DNA of 64,000 bases. Origin: Branchiostoma floridae (lineage: Eukaryota > Chordata > Leptocardii > Amphioxiformes > Branchiostomatidae). The DNA lies in the NCBI RefSeq assembly GCF_000003815.2, contig NC_049980.1, forward strand, positions 10,450,714-10,514,713. The letters are read 5' to 3'. Of the stretch, positions 28,601-40,800 are shown in pieces. Position 1 is the first letter of the stretch; each line of letters starts with the position of its first letter. A program made the position numbers and the translations under genes. The notes under the pieces were generated by a model. It worked only from the letters and a program-made list of their open reading frames with translations. It was not told the DNA's origin and searched no databases.

Positions 28601-31600
28601 CGTAGTGCACCCGTAGTACACCACGCCGTTGTAACTGAACGGGATGACGCACTCCTGGGTTTCTTCTGCTACCGCCGATGACTCTACACATGGACAGCAA
28701 ATTCCACCAAAGTTTAAGTGACAATTCAAGATGGGAATCATGTCAAAACAATATCAGGTACACCGTCCACAACTCGATTCGCACAACGTCATCTCATCAT
28801 GACATGTGACAATCCCTGCATGGCAGATATAGGAAAATATATCAAAGAAGGTTTTGACATTAGAAATTCCCCAAATGATTGTAAAAGCCTCCAATGATTG
28901 TAAGAAACTTATCCCATACTACAACTCCTGTATTAGTTAGATAAGCCCTAAGTTAAGTTATAGCACTGTAGTTATGTAGATGCCATACTTTGTACCTCGT
29001 ACAATTGTTGTGCAATAAAGTTATATATTGATATTTGGTTGGAAATATAGCGTCAGGTCTCATCAGTTGCCGCCAGATTACACGTTGAGATAGTTAAAGT
29101 TAAAGTTGCCCGTGCATCTGTAACAGATGCTTAGGGCTGGCACCCATCTCCATTTCTGTAGCCACACTTTTGTGCAAGCCACTACAGTGGTGCTGAGTGT
29201 AAAGGCTAAGCAGAGAATGCAGCGTGTACAATTTTTAAAGTCTTTTTGCATGACTCGGACCTGCCGAATGCAGGGCGGACACGGGACAGTCTACCGACTC
29301 GGCCATTGCAGTGGTTTCCAAATACTGATTCGAAAATGTCGTCAATGCGATAATCATTGATCTACCTACCAGCCACACTGTTGTGCACAATGTTGTCCAC
29401 ATCGGGCACACACTCCCCCCAGCGCCCCTGGTACTTCTCGTCCGTAGAGCACCACGGCGTGCCGTGCAAGGTGGTGGTACAGTCCGTGTAGACCTGACCG
29501 CGGTACAGGAATGGGAAGTGGCAGCGGCTCCCCTGTATCACCGTACCCCCTGCCGTGTACACCACCTTCGCTGGAATTCGAAATCATCAACTTCGATGGT
29601 TAGGACTTGCGTTTGTTAAATAGTCATAGAATGTTGTTCCTAGTACCTTTGTATTTTCCTTATTACCTCCATGAAATGTCATGGAGGTTATATTTTACCC
29701 CCCGTTTGTGTGTGTGTGTGTGTGTCTGTGTGTGTGTAAACAAAATAACTCAAGAACGGTTGGGTGGATTGGTTTCATACTTGGTGTGTTGGTAGTGTGT
29801 GATGAAAGCTGGAAATGATTAGATTTTGGGCCCCCTAGCGATTCCCCTTGGTACTGCAGCGCAACTTCCGGTTTTGCTATCTAGGTGTTCTGAACATACT
29901 ATGGTCACGATATTTGAGTGTTAGATAGCTCTTGTGCTCAGGAAGAAGTGACATAAGTTTGGGCCCCCTAGCGTCTAGTTTTGGGATAGCAGGGGCATTT
30001 TTGTCAAAAACTTCTGAAGAGGATAACTCAAGAAGGGAACAGCGGATTTTCATGATTTTTGGTATGTAGGTACCTTAGACAATGTTGTACAAGATAAGAT
30101 ACTAATTATGCAAAACAGGAGCACATTTGCATAATTAATGAGAATATTCTATCAAAGCAGTTTTTTCAATGTATCTCTTGTTCTAGACATGCTATGGTCT
30201 TGACATTTGAGCAGTAGATAGCTTTATGTGTCATGACAAAGTGGAGCAAGTTTCAGCCCCCTAACATGTAATTTTGGAACTGCAGGGGCGTTTTTGTTAC
30301 GACATTCCAAAGAGGATAACTGCAGAAAGGATTGAGGGATTGGCATCATATCAGGCATGCAGGTACCTTGGGCAAAGGTGTTCATAATGATATGAATGTT
30401 ATGCAAATGAGGAATTAATTCGCATAATTAATGAGGAAATTGTGTAATTTGATTGTTTTCAATAACTGGACTTCAATAAATGTAACACATGTTGATTATG
30501 ATGGGTGGATTATAAGCAGATACCAAATATGGTAATGAGGAACTTATTTGCATAATTTATGTAAAATTGCTAAACCGCTTTATAATTAATGATGGGAATT
30601 TTATTATTGTGACACGTGTACCTTAGTCAATGGTGAACAATACCATGCATAAATTATGTTAATGTATCAGTCAATTGCATGAAATTTACAAAAGCTCTAA
30701 ATATTCATGGAGGTATGAGGTCGCCGAACTCTAGTTATTCATGTTGTTTGTACCTACAATTAGCCCTCGGGCAAGAATTTGCAATAAACATAGTGAAAAA
30801 GTAAACTGTCAAACGCACATGATCTGCACGGGTTACAATATACCAAGTTTATGGTATATCCGGTTGCACTTTGCCTAGTATAACAGTTTGATGCATACAT
30901 TAATTTGGCTTGCGACAACCAAATATTTCTATGAACCCGGTACTCGTACATACCGTTTTAATGATCCTCTTTTGGCTCGAAAATGCAAAGAATACAATGA
31001 TTCTGATTCTGCTACTTTTTAAACATCCAAATAATTCAAATGGTAGACTACTTCTATTGGAAGTTTTAACCCCTAAAACGGTCCAACATTTTTTTGTGAC
31101 TAAAATTACCGAAAGGGTCCAAGCGTACACCATCATGTTTTGCGAAAGGATTGGTTTCGGATAAAAATGCTCAGATGACACTTCCCAAAAAATACGCCTG
31201 GTGTCCAAACGGACTCCAGTGAAGTGTTTGAGAGTCACGTCAGGAGTTCAAAGCACCTTTTTGCTCCTCAGTAATGAAGACACACAGTCCCCATTGCCCA
31301 CTGTACTTCTCCGTTGTTGAGCACCACGGTTGCTTGGCCCGGAACGTGGTACAGTTGTTGTAGGTGCGACCGTAGTAGGTGAACGGCAATGCGCACTTAG
31401 CACCGTTGGCAGTCCCTCCAAGTGTCGGTATCTCTGAATACAAGGTGATCGTGAATAGTTGAACTAATTCTAAAAGAATGAAATGATTTGTAAGGACGTA
31501 CAATGTTAAAACCAAGTCTCCCCCTGCCTTACATATGACCGATGTCTAAGAGTTCTCACCTTTAAGGACACCGGTATCCTCTTCTTGTCCATCTTCCTTT

Positions 31601-33388
31601 TCCGTCTCCTTCTGCTCCAGAGCCTTCTGTCCTCCCCGCTGAATCTGCATCTCCTTCGCTGCTTTCTCTCTCTGTCGTGAAAAGCGTGCAAATATCAGTT
31701 GAAGGAAGGTGGATCGAATGTCATGCTCTATATGCCATATCATATTCGTCCCGATGTGTCGAAATGTTGAGTAAAGCTTGAACCTGTGTCAACTTTCAAC
31801 AAGTTTATGCTTATAACCTTTAGTGTACGTTGTTCTGGCTCCTTCTTTCAAATTGTATATGATGACTACTCTATACGATTGAAGAAAGAAATTGTGTAAA
31901 ATTGAATATAGTGTAAGAGTCGAGTAGAATCAGTCTCCTGACTCCCGGGATTCCAACCCGCGCCGAACCCGGACTGACAACTCACAAACCCAATGCCGTT
32001 CTTTAACCACTGCGCAAAAAGGTCTGAACGATATCCAGATATCTCAGATATCTAAAATATATACATATGAGTCCTGAAATCGATGAAAGTGTCAAACAAA
32101 GTTAGGGAAAAAAAGTACTTAACGTTATAGCTACAGTATATGTACAATGAATTGCTTACCTGGTAGTCCTCCGCCATTTGATTGTCTTTGGCTGTGCAGT
32201 ACTTCCAGCTACCCTTGTAGATCCTGTCCAGTGAGCACCATGGGCGCAGGCCGAACGTCTTCTTACACCCGTCGAACAGTTTCCCTCCGTACTCGAACGG
32301 GAAGGAGCAGCACCCCCTTCTGCCGCAATCTGTGTAGTACACACACACACATAAACACTACTGGCACCAAGTCAAAACTATCACCTTTCGATTGTACCAC
32401 TTGTTCTAACTTAACGTCACAGTTACCAAACCGGGGCCCGGACGGGCAGCTTTTGGGAACAAAAAGTATGATATAAAAGACACCAAACTACATAAGACGT
32501 AAAGAGAATTGTCGTGGGCATTATTTGTGTATATTTTGATTTTTCGTTTTCACAAGCAGCCCGACCGGGCCCCGGGTTGGAAATGTGACGTTAGCCATAG
32601 CCAGAATGTATTCTCTCGATCTCTTTCAGAGGGCTCGTTTCCGAGTCTAGACATATGTCAAAAGAACGTCATATCAAATGTAGTCGAGATGATAGTATAT
32701 ATATATATATATATAAACTTCAATGTCCTCAATCAGTAAATTCTAAGGTCCGATTCATTCAACTTTTTATGGCGGAATGGAACTACTAAAGATCACAGAT
32801 GAATTGTTGATCACCTTTTGTTAGATATTTAGTATTGGAGCGCTCGTCGAGAATGTCATCATCATCGCAGTACTTCCACCGCCCTGTCTGGTAGATTGGT
32901 GTCAGGGCACACCACGGCTCGGTACCGCCCAGGGTCGTACAGCCGAAAAACACCGCGTTCTCATAGACGAAGGGGCTGGCACATTTTTCAGGGCGAGCGT
33001 CCAGATCTGTAAAAGATGACAATGCGCATACTAATAAGTATTTTCCGTGAATCGTATTGTTAAACTGACCGACATTTTTTTTAAAGAATGGCCCGGAAAA
33101 AGTAACCATCTGATACCTTAAGTAGGGCCCAGACTATCTTAGATATACTCGCTACTCAGCAATTAGTTGGTGTCAAGAACAGAAGTTGAATGGGTGCTCC
33201 TTGGCTGCTCATCAGATGAAAATTCCGTCGAATATATGCTATCAAACACGGGGATACTATGACAATATGACACCAAAATTTCGTGTACATTGTTGTCTAA
33301 ACTTCCAGATGTGGCTCAAAGTGACGAGCTAAATTTACGTACCTTTCACAAATGTCAGCAGAAAAAGGAGACCGACGGCGAAGAACAT
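25634..33388 (-). CDS. secreted protein with seven fibronectin type II domains and a C-terminal PAN/Apple-like module (ten exons, 594 aa)
   Basis: Exons in transcript order: 33388-33343, 33006-32815, 32329-32160, 31671-31560, 31433-31257, 29570-29370, 28683-28411, 27457-27284, 26842-26630 and 25860-25634. They sum to 1785 nt and keep frame throughout. Residues 1-15 are a signal peptide (MFFAVGLLFLLTF). FN2 domains 1-7 begin near residues 16, 80, 174, 233, 300, 391 and 449. Each shows the family pattern C-x-PF-x-Y, C-T, PWC or WC, and a closing W-x-x-C. Residues 137-173 are a Lys/Glu-rich helix. The linker after FN2-5 is Thr/Pro-rich (PTTTLPDTT). The last exon has CKQAC, ERCDY and MCELW, the Cys spacing of a PAN/Apple fold. 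FN2 domains bind collagen/gelatin or phosphocholine lipids in known proteins. The ligand here is unknown. The exon-9 acceptor (CAAG) and exon-5 donor (GTGCTT) are the weakest splice sites. Confidence 0.85.
26005..26180. repeat. dispersed repeat shared with 25436-25580 and 37480-37620 (last intron of the FN2 gene)
   Basis: The shared segments are AAAACACGTCTTGG / AAAACAGCACGTCTGG, TGGTCTAGACCAGAACTATTTACAAGT / CTTGTCTAGACAACAACTGTTTACAAGT, and GCAGTTCAAACCGTGA / AGTGCAAACCGTGA. The copies are diverged and have no ORF. This is probably a MITE family with GTGGGTAA-type ends. Confidence 0.45.
27770..27835 (+). mobile_element. LINE-type 3' tail, family B
   Basis: CTTGTTGTGACCTGTACTTATCCCGGTGTGG with GGTCTTCA and ATTAAT-like ending parallels 9735-9805 and 57275-57350. 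It lies in an intron of the FN2 gene, opposite to its coding strand. Confidence 0.4.
28970..29030 (+). mobile_element. LINE-type 3' tail, family D
   Basis: GTAGATGCCATACTTTGTACCTCG, then CAATTGTTGTGCAATAAAG, is the direct counterpart of the reversed copy at 11462-11530. Confidence 0.45.
29655..30740 (+). repeat. fullest copy of the composite (GT)n / CCCTAGCG repeat (intron of the FN2 gene)
   Basis: It begins with the hairpin ACCTCCATGAAATGTCATGGAGGT, then (GT)n at 29708-29738, AAATAACTCAAGAACGG, CCCCCTAGCG, GTACTGCAG and ATGCTATGGTC blocks. Several ATGCAAA...ATTTGCATAATTAATGAG pairs follow. It ends ATGGAGGTATGAGGTCGCCGAACTCTAGTT. The head hairpin recurs at 59325-59345 and the final CTCTAGTT recurs at 13785, marking likely element boundaries. 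No ORF. Confidence 0.6.
30741..30795 (+). mobile_element. LINE-type 3' tail, family C
   Basis: ACAATTAGCCCTCGGGCAAGAATTTGCAATAAA matches CAATTAGCCTTCGGGCATGAGTTTGCAATAAAG at 15866-15899. Confidence 0.45.
31935..32030 (-). mobile_element. tRNA-derived SINE fragment (intron of the FN2 gene)
   Basis: On the minus strand TTTGCGCAGTGGTTAAAG is followed by GCGCGGGTTGGAATCCCGGG, recalling A- and B-box sequences of a tRNA promoter. The distance and lack of stem pairing exclude a working tRNA. Confidence 0.5.
32413..32592. mobile_element. MITE, CCGGGGCCC family, both ends present (first introns of the FN2 gene)
   Basis: The left end AACGTCACAGTTACCAAACC and right end GGTTGGAAATGTGACGTT form inverted repeats, with GGGCCCGGACGGGC and GCCCGACCGGGCCCC just inside. 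It is 180 bp and has no ORF. Confidence 0.7.
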
Positions 33389-33477
33389 CCTTCTCAGCTC
33401 TCCTTGGTGGTTGCTGAATTGATATGTTACGATGGAAATGTGTATGAACGAGTGCTACTCGTGCAACCACGGTGTAA

Positions 33478-33577
33478 NNNNNNNNNNNNNNNNNNNNNNN
33501 NNNNNNNNNNNNNNNNNNNNNNNNNNNNNNNNNNNNNNNNNNNNNNNNNNNNNNNNNNNNNNNNNNNNNNNNNNNNN
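33478..33577. other. assembly gap (100 N)
   Basis: 100 unknown bases of nominal gap length, 90 bp upstream of the FN2 gene start codon. The promoter and 5' UTR of that gene may be partly hidden. Confidence 0.98.
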
Positions 33578-33599
33578 GCCATCCTGTCGTGGTTATCAC

Positions 33600-34640
33600 C
33601 CTGTTTTTGTCCCCATCTGATGACAAAACCGAGTATTCAAGAGGAGCGAGACAGAATATGATTGATGAATAGGATATTTCTTTATACTGTCAGTTACGCA
33701 TTGTCATGTTAGTAGCAGCTGTCGCTTATCGCAAACTGTGTCTCGTCCTTTCCAATTGTAGCCTTTCTTTCGGTGAGGGAAGGTCAGCCTTTTACAGGGT
33801 AAAACGACAGCTGGTGGCAGGTGTATATTGTGACAAGGTATATGCCATCGATTTCTAGATTTCATTTCTTCCTCCCGTTGTTAGATGGACAGATGTTGTC
33901 TTCGTGTTTACGAACTTCCTCGCGGGTGGAAAATTCACAACTCCACACCCATCTCTCGCGCCCCAGCCAGGTGGAGGAATAAGGAGTGCGGAAAATGTCC
34001 CCATCCCTGACGAGAGAGCGTGGCGAATACTTTTCCCGAGCCATAAGAAAGAGGGTGGGTTTGTGGGTGGGAAAGGCAAAAACACTATCCACTATCTTAA
34101 CACCCCCATTCCCTTCCTACCATCCATATTTGGCCAGACTTTTCGCCTATTTCTCCTAACCAGTGCACCTCCTGCTTTCCCTCTCCAAAGCCAAACTGTG
34201 CGCCTTTTTGATAATATCTCTTCTTTCTATACACCTGCCCTCATTAGTATCATACGTGCTCATTTGCATAACTCATCTGATTGGTTATCCACCAAAATAG
34301 AGTTAATTGACCACCTGTGTGTGGCACGCGGGGACAGGTGTAGCGCAATACCACAATGTGCACCACAGGGCCAAGTGGGTGTCACGCCCGAAAGTGCCAA
34401 AAACATGTACAGTTCGTAAACTGCCCAGCAGGCTAGGGCCACCTTTTCCAATTGGGACCGAAGCCTTCGTCATATTTTCAAACCGGAGCCCGGCCAGGCA
34501 GCTTTAGGGGAATTGAAGTATAACTTTCACGGATGTCAAACCAGCAGTGCCGTCTACGATATGTGTTTGATTCTGTTAATAGTTGACTAGTTACTCATAA
34601 ACGACAACAACAAAACGTTGGATTGATGCACGCAATATAT
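33600..34640. other. spacer between the FN2 and lectin genes
   Basis: No exon was supported. A 171-codon frame at 33904-34419 (+) opens with GTG and has no motif. 34478-34530 holds one end of the CCGGGGCCC MITE family. Confidence 0.45.
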
Positions 34641-34642
34641 AT

Positions 34643-34648
34643 TTTATT
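34643..34648 (-). terminator. polyadenylation signal of the lectin gene
   Basis: AATAAA on the minus strand (TTTATT as written) follows the last lectin exon, 236 nt after the favoured stop codon at 34884. Confidence 0.6.
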
Positions 34649-34883
34649 ATTTCAGCCATCGTAACGACAAAATAGAGAACTCCAGTTTAGAGACGATGAC
34701 AAAATATATTTTAGATTGGTAACGTTTGTAACCAGAAAGGTGCAGGTTACGATAGTATTGCCGCGATTTGTGGTTCTCAAACAGAATCTTTTAGCACCCA
34801 TTCTGACGATCGCTCCTTTGAGTTCGTAGGTCCGGCGGTTCGAGCAGACTGTCCACGTCATGGAGGGAGGGTTCGTTTTACTC

Positions 34884-37800
34884 TCAGTCTGCAGGGGTGG
34901 GTTGTACCACATCTGGGGATTCCCCAACTGCGCCGATACCGATGTTGTACAAGTGTGAGTATAGAATCTGATCCAAGGAGTTGACTGGAGAAAGAACAAC
35001 ATTTAATTTATTGAAAACAGGCAGTTCTTTAAAAAATATTATAGATACCCTACTGTTGACTCATTTCAATGAATAGACTTTGAAAGAAGCAAAGCAACAA
35101 CTTCATTTAATTTATCTACTTACTGGCAGGCTGTTCGCAGATATAGTACAATTGATCGGAACAGTTCCTGTCCACCCACTCGTAGTCGTACAATGAGCAC
35201 ATGTACACACAGTGTTGGTCGCCACCAAGGTTGTTGGGCTGCCCGTGGGCCCAAAAAGTGGTACCTGTGCATAAGAGTAACAGGGGTTTGTTTTACATAC
35301 ATATGGCAAATTACAATTATTGTAGTCTCATAAATATGTTTGAGGATAGGGTACATTAGGATATAGCTAGCTGACGTTATAACGTTAACCAATGAGGATG
35401 GTCCATCCTGCCATAACAGCTAGGTCATTAATATTATCACCACATATTCACCACATGTGCCTGAGCTATCCACATTAATCTGATACGGGGCGCAAGTTAC
35501 AAAAAAATACTTCAAGCAAGTTGAGTCAAGATGTGTAAGGCTAAATTATCCACATGTTAGTGACAAAGGACATGCAGAGCGGGTCATGAGCCCTCTGTTA
35601 TCCGACAGCTTTCGAAACCCAATTTGCAGCTTGGTTTGTAAGTCCTGAAGATGTTTAATAAGCTTGTTCGCCATTCCAATACACATGCGCAGTGACAAGA
35701 ATTGTGGGTAATATGTCAAAGGTGAAGATTTCTTAGACATAACAAACAAATTGTTATGCAAATCGAGCAAACAAAACACGTCTGGACATTGATATGCAAA
35801 TCGATCATACAAGGGTCGAGACAGAGGCGTTCACTTGTGACAACTCTTGTGACATATTACCCACAATTCCAGTTGCTACGTACACATGTGTGAACGGGAT
35901 TGTGAACGAGCCCATTGCTGACGTAGTGAACAGAATTTCATCAAAACGGTACCTTCCAACGGGATCCCGTCCGACCACACGAAGGTCCTCTCCCTCAGCA
36001 AGTCGGACAGCCCGATCCAGTGCTCCTCGGCGCTTGGGTTGTATGTCTGGATCAGCTCGATCAAGAAGCGGTGGGTCGGAGGGTCCTGTAAATCATAAGA
36101 ACACGTCGTTGGTTCTACTATCTATTAAAAGTGGGCTTGCCAAATTTCGACAATATCAACATGCTACAATCTTTATGTTAAACTGTTGTAAATAACAGCT
36201 ATGTGAAACTTCTCCGTAATACCAGGGATATACGGGTGATTTCTGAAATTATTATACCAATTATAAAAACAGCCACCGCGAAAACAATCAACGTGCATCA
36301 TCGCACCTTCAGCAGGTACGTGCAGAAGACATGCGAAACTACATACAGATGCGGCAAAGGGAACATACATGTATAGAGATATAGATGCGGACACACATAA
36401 CATCGTACAAAAACAATAATCTGTCGTCGGAGGCTACCCTCCGTCACAGAGCAATAAATATGCTGAGATACACTGCCCATGCCGGAATGCCGTACCTTTA
36501 TGACAGCGAGATCACCGTTCTCAGCCCGACAGTCCTGGGTCGCTCCGAAAAAGCTCAGTCGCTGTTCTGAAGGTCGGAAACAAGTTCGGCCGAGCCTAAG
36601 CAACAGAAACATACAAAAACGTACAAATCAAGTTGTTCCCCTTCAACGAGAAGCTGAATATCATCACGAGCAACATCTTCGACTAAATTGGTTCCATTAT
36701 CTTCGCATTCGAACGGTCGGAAATCTGTGATCGGAAACATACTGCATGCATGCTTTACAAAATTACCAGATTATCTTCTTTTCTATTTGTACACCTGTAA
36801 GTAAACATAAGCGCATGGTGTACTGTTGATCACGATGACAATGTTTCCGATCGAACGAGCATGTGAGAACCCCGGAATGGCATGCAGGCCGCCAAGGCTT
36901 TACTTTGTAAGCGATGAGACCTCACCTGTAGTACCGGTCAGGACACAGGAAGTCCCCTCCTGATGGCTGCTCAGGTACGTATGTCGACTGGAGATGAGGG
37001 GGGTCCTGCTGCGGCTGGAACGAGTGTAGGTGGTCCTCAACTTCTGGGGCAACTTGATCGATCACTGAAGTGCGATAGAACCATATGTGTTACATACTAG
37101 TAGACTGAATGGCTGGAGTAATGATTGATACAGACGTAAGACGAACAAGACTCCAGGCTATATCAGCTACCTATGCTAATATATAAAGAGGAACAACCAA
37201 AAACCAAGATAACAGCGGCACCTACCGACATTGCTAAAATATGCCTTAAACTGCCCGATTGGTAAGCTGGGTCGATTGTGTTCTTCAGGTAGAACAGGAT
37301 TTATGATGTTGTTTTGATTGTCTTGTCCTGTGGATGGCGGGGCGTTGCCGATTTCATTCCCAAGCTATAGATTGGAAGAAGAAAATGTGTTTTAAATTAA
37401 CATGAAATGCGTGGTCGATAAGATAGTTATGTTGCCAAGTAACTAGTTACAATAATGAGCTGTGTGAATACAATATGTCAACATTGACGGACAAAACAGC
37501 ACGTCTGGACATGGTATTAAGCCTTGTCTAGACAACAACTGTTTACAAGTTACAGACCTTCACCTTTGAATTCGCGCATTCCCAGTGCAAACCGTGAACG
37601 AACTTGTAGCTGCAAATGCCAGTAATACGGGTATGCACAGAAAGTCCACTTTGAGTGTATGAAAAAGATTTGTAGAAGCCCTTCTCTTTGTAAATGTAGA
37701 TTAAATTTTAGATTGCAAAGTCAGAGCAGGGTTCGTTTCGGCCTTCAGAATTGTTAAAGAAAATCAAGCAAGATATTGGCCCTTTTTTTATTATTTCTGT

Positions 37801-40800
37801 GAGGAATCTTAGTTTGAAATCAGTCCCTAGCCTGATGACGCGTACGGATCATTTTGAAATTTTGTCACCCACTGTCTTCTTGCCACGCCTTTATGTATCA
37901 TCGGTACAAATTTCCATTTGTGTCCTGTGTTTTAAAAAAAAAACGACAACATAGTATATAGTACCTCGGGCTGTGTGGGCACTGTAGACGTATTTGACAC
38001 CGGTGGTACAAATGTTGAATTGGACGTCGATGGCTCAGCGATACTTGACGACGCCGGAACAGACGTCGTATTTGACATGACGGTTGACAGTACAGTCGAA
38101 ATGGCCTGCAACAAGGTAGAGTCTGCTGATGTAGTCCCAGGTGGCGGTGACGTCAGTGATGGTGACGTCAACTCGTTATCAGCTGTTGCTGACTCATCCA
38201 CTTTCACGGATGACGATGAGGCAGTTGTTTCCACTGGGGGGGTTTCAGTAGCGTTGTTGAATACTTCATAATCCTCCCTGTCAAATTGTTCTTTTTCCTG
38301 CACACTCTCAGGCGGCACTAGAATAGAGCAGATTTTATGTTAATTAGGTGCTCACATTTAGAACAACGTAACGTCACTGATCTGTATGAGACAGTTTAAT
38401 CCCGACGTAGCCTTTTGTCTTTGAATAACACAGGAATTTCTATGTCTGAAAGACGTCATTTTGTTTTCCTATGCCTTTTCCTGTGTAACCTATTCCTTTA
38501 GAATTCAAAGGAGATGGTAACGTTAGAGATTGTCTGTTTACTGTTGTGTTTAAATATCGGAAAACAACAGTTATTGATATACAAGTCATGGGTGCATGAT
38601 GTATTTTTATAGCTCCCCAGTCTCATCTGTCCTCCCCACAAATATTTAATTGCGGATAGAACAGAAGACACTCGCCTTTCTTACGCGTGGTGGCCATGAT
38701 ATATCGAAAATGATGTAAATGAGGCAAACAAAAGACCGCCCATCATAATTAGCAGTTCAACCAATGACAGCATGGAAATTAGAAAATAGACCAATAAGAG
38801 AATGGCTGCATGTCCGTCAAATATTTGCATCATTATGTTTTAATTTGCATCTCTTCATGGACTATGGGATCAGTCTATGGCACGCCAAATGGGGTCAAAA
38901 GTCGCGCGCAAGAAAAAACCGCGCGAGAGAGATAAAATCGTGCGCGCGGAGGATAAAATCGTGCGCGAGAGAGATAAAACCGTGGAGAGAGAGGAAATAT
39001 CGTGCGAGAGAGAAAATAAAACCAGAGAGAGAGGAAATATCGTGCGAGAAAGAAAATAAAGTGCGAGAGAGGAAATAAAGTTGACAGGGAGGAAATAAAC
39101 TGCGAGAGAGGAAATAAAACTATAAAGATAGGAAATAAAGGGGGAGAGATAGGAAATAACGTGCGAGAGAGGAAATAAAACTATAGTGATAGGAAACACC
39201 GTGCGGGAGAGGAAATAAAGGTGGAGGGATAGGAAATACCGTGCGGAAGAGAAATTGAACCATAGAGATAAAAAATATCGTGCGGGAGAGGAAATAAAGA
39301 TGGAGAGATAGGAAATACCGTGCGGGAGAGGAAATAAAGGTGGAGGGATAGGAAATACCGTGCGACAGAGAAATTGAACCATAGAGATAAAAAATATCGT
39401 GCGGGAGAGGAAATAAAGGTGGAGAGATAGAAAATGTCGTGCGGGAGAGAAAATAAAGGTGGAGAGATAGGAAATATCGTACGGGAAGGGAAATAAAGGT
39501 GGAGAGATAGGAAATACCGTGCGGGAGGGGAAATAAAGGTGTAGAGATAGGAAATACCGTGCGGGAGGGGAAGTAAAGGTGGAGAGATAGAAAATACCGT
39601 GCGGGAGGGGAAATAAAGGTAAAGAGAGAGGAAATACCATGCGGGAGGGAAAATGAAACCATAGAGATAGGAAATGCCTTGCGAGACAGTTAATAAAGAC
39701 GGAGAGAGAGGAAATATCGTGCGGGAGAGGAAATAAAGGTGGAGAGATAGAAAATGTCGTGCGGGAGAGAAAATAAAGGTGGAGAGATAGGAAATATCGT
39801 GCGAGAGAGGAAATAAAACCATAGAGATAGGAAATAACGAGAGGTAATAAAGTTGACAGGGAGGAAATAAACTGTGAGAGAGGAAATAAAACTATAAAGA
39901 TAGGAAATAAAGGGGTAGAGATAGGAAATAACGTGCGAGAGAGGAAATAAAACTATAGAGATAGGAAATACCGTGAGGGAGAGGAAATAAAGGTGGAGGG
40001 ATAGGAAATACCGTGCGGAAGAGAAATTGAACCATAGAGATAAAAAAATATCGTGCGGGAGAGGAAATAAAGATGGAGAGATAGGAAATACCATGCGACA
40101 GAGAAAATAAAGGTGGAGAGATGGGAAATACCGTGCGGGGGGGGGGGGGTAATTAAAACCATATATAGATAGGAAATACCGTGCGTGAGGGGAAATAAAG
40201 GTGGAGAGATAGGAAATACCGTGCGGGAAAGAAAATAAAGGTGGACAGAAAGGAAATATCGTGCGGGAGAGGAAATAAAACCCTAGAGATAGGAAATACC
40301 GTGCGAGAGAGAAAATAAAGGTGGAAAGATAGGAAATACCGTGCGGGAGAGGAAATAAAGCCGGAGAGATAGGAAATATCTTGCGAGAGAGGTAATAAAG
40401 GTAGAGAGATAGGAAATATCGTGCGAGAAAGGAAATAAAGGGGGAGAGATAGGAAATATCGTGCGATAGAGGAAATAAAACCATAGAGATAGGAAATATC
40501 GTGCGGGAGAGGAAATAAAGGTGGAGAGATAGGAAATACCGTGCGGGAGAGGAAATAAAACCATAGAGATAGGAAATACCATGCGGGAGAGGAAATAAAG
40601 GTGGAGAGATAGGAAATACCGTGCGGGACAGGAAATAAAGCCATAGAGATAGGAAATACCGTGCGGGAGAGGAAATAAAACCATTTAGATAGGAAATAAC
40701 GTGCGGAAGAGGAAATAAAACCATATATAGAGATAGGAAATACTGTGCGAGGGAGAAAATAAAAGTCGAGAGATAGGAAATACCGTGCGGGAGAGGAAAT

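Noticed and set aside
33904-34419. 171-codon + strand frame between the FN2 and lectin genes
   Set aside because: It opens with GTG, has no signal peptide, domain or splice signals, and overlaps a MITE-rich spacer.
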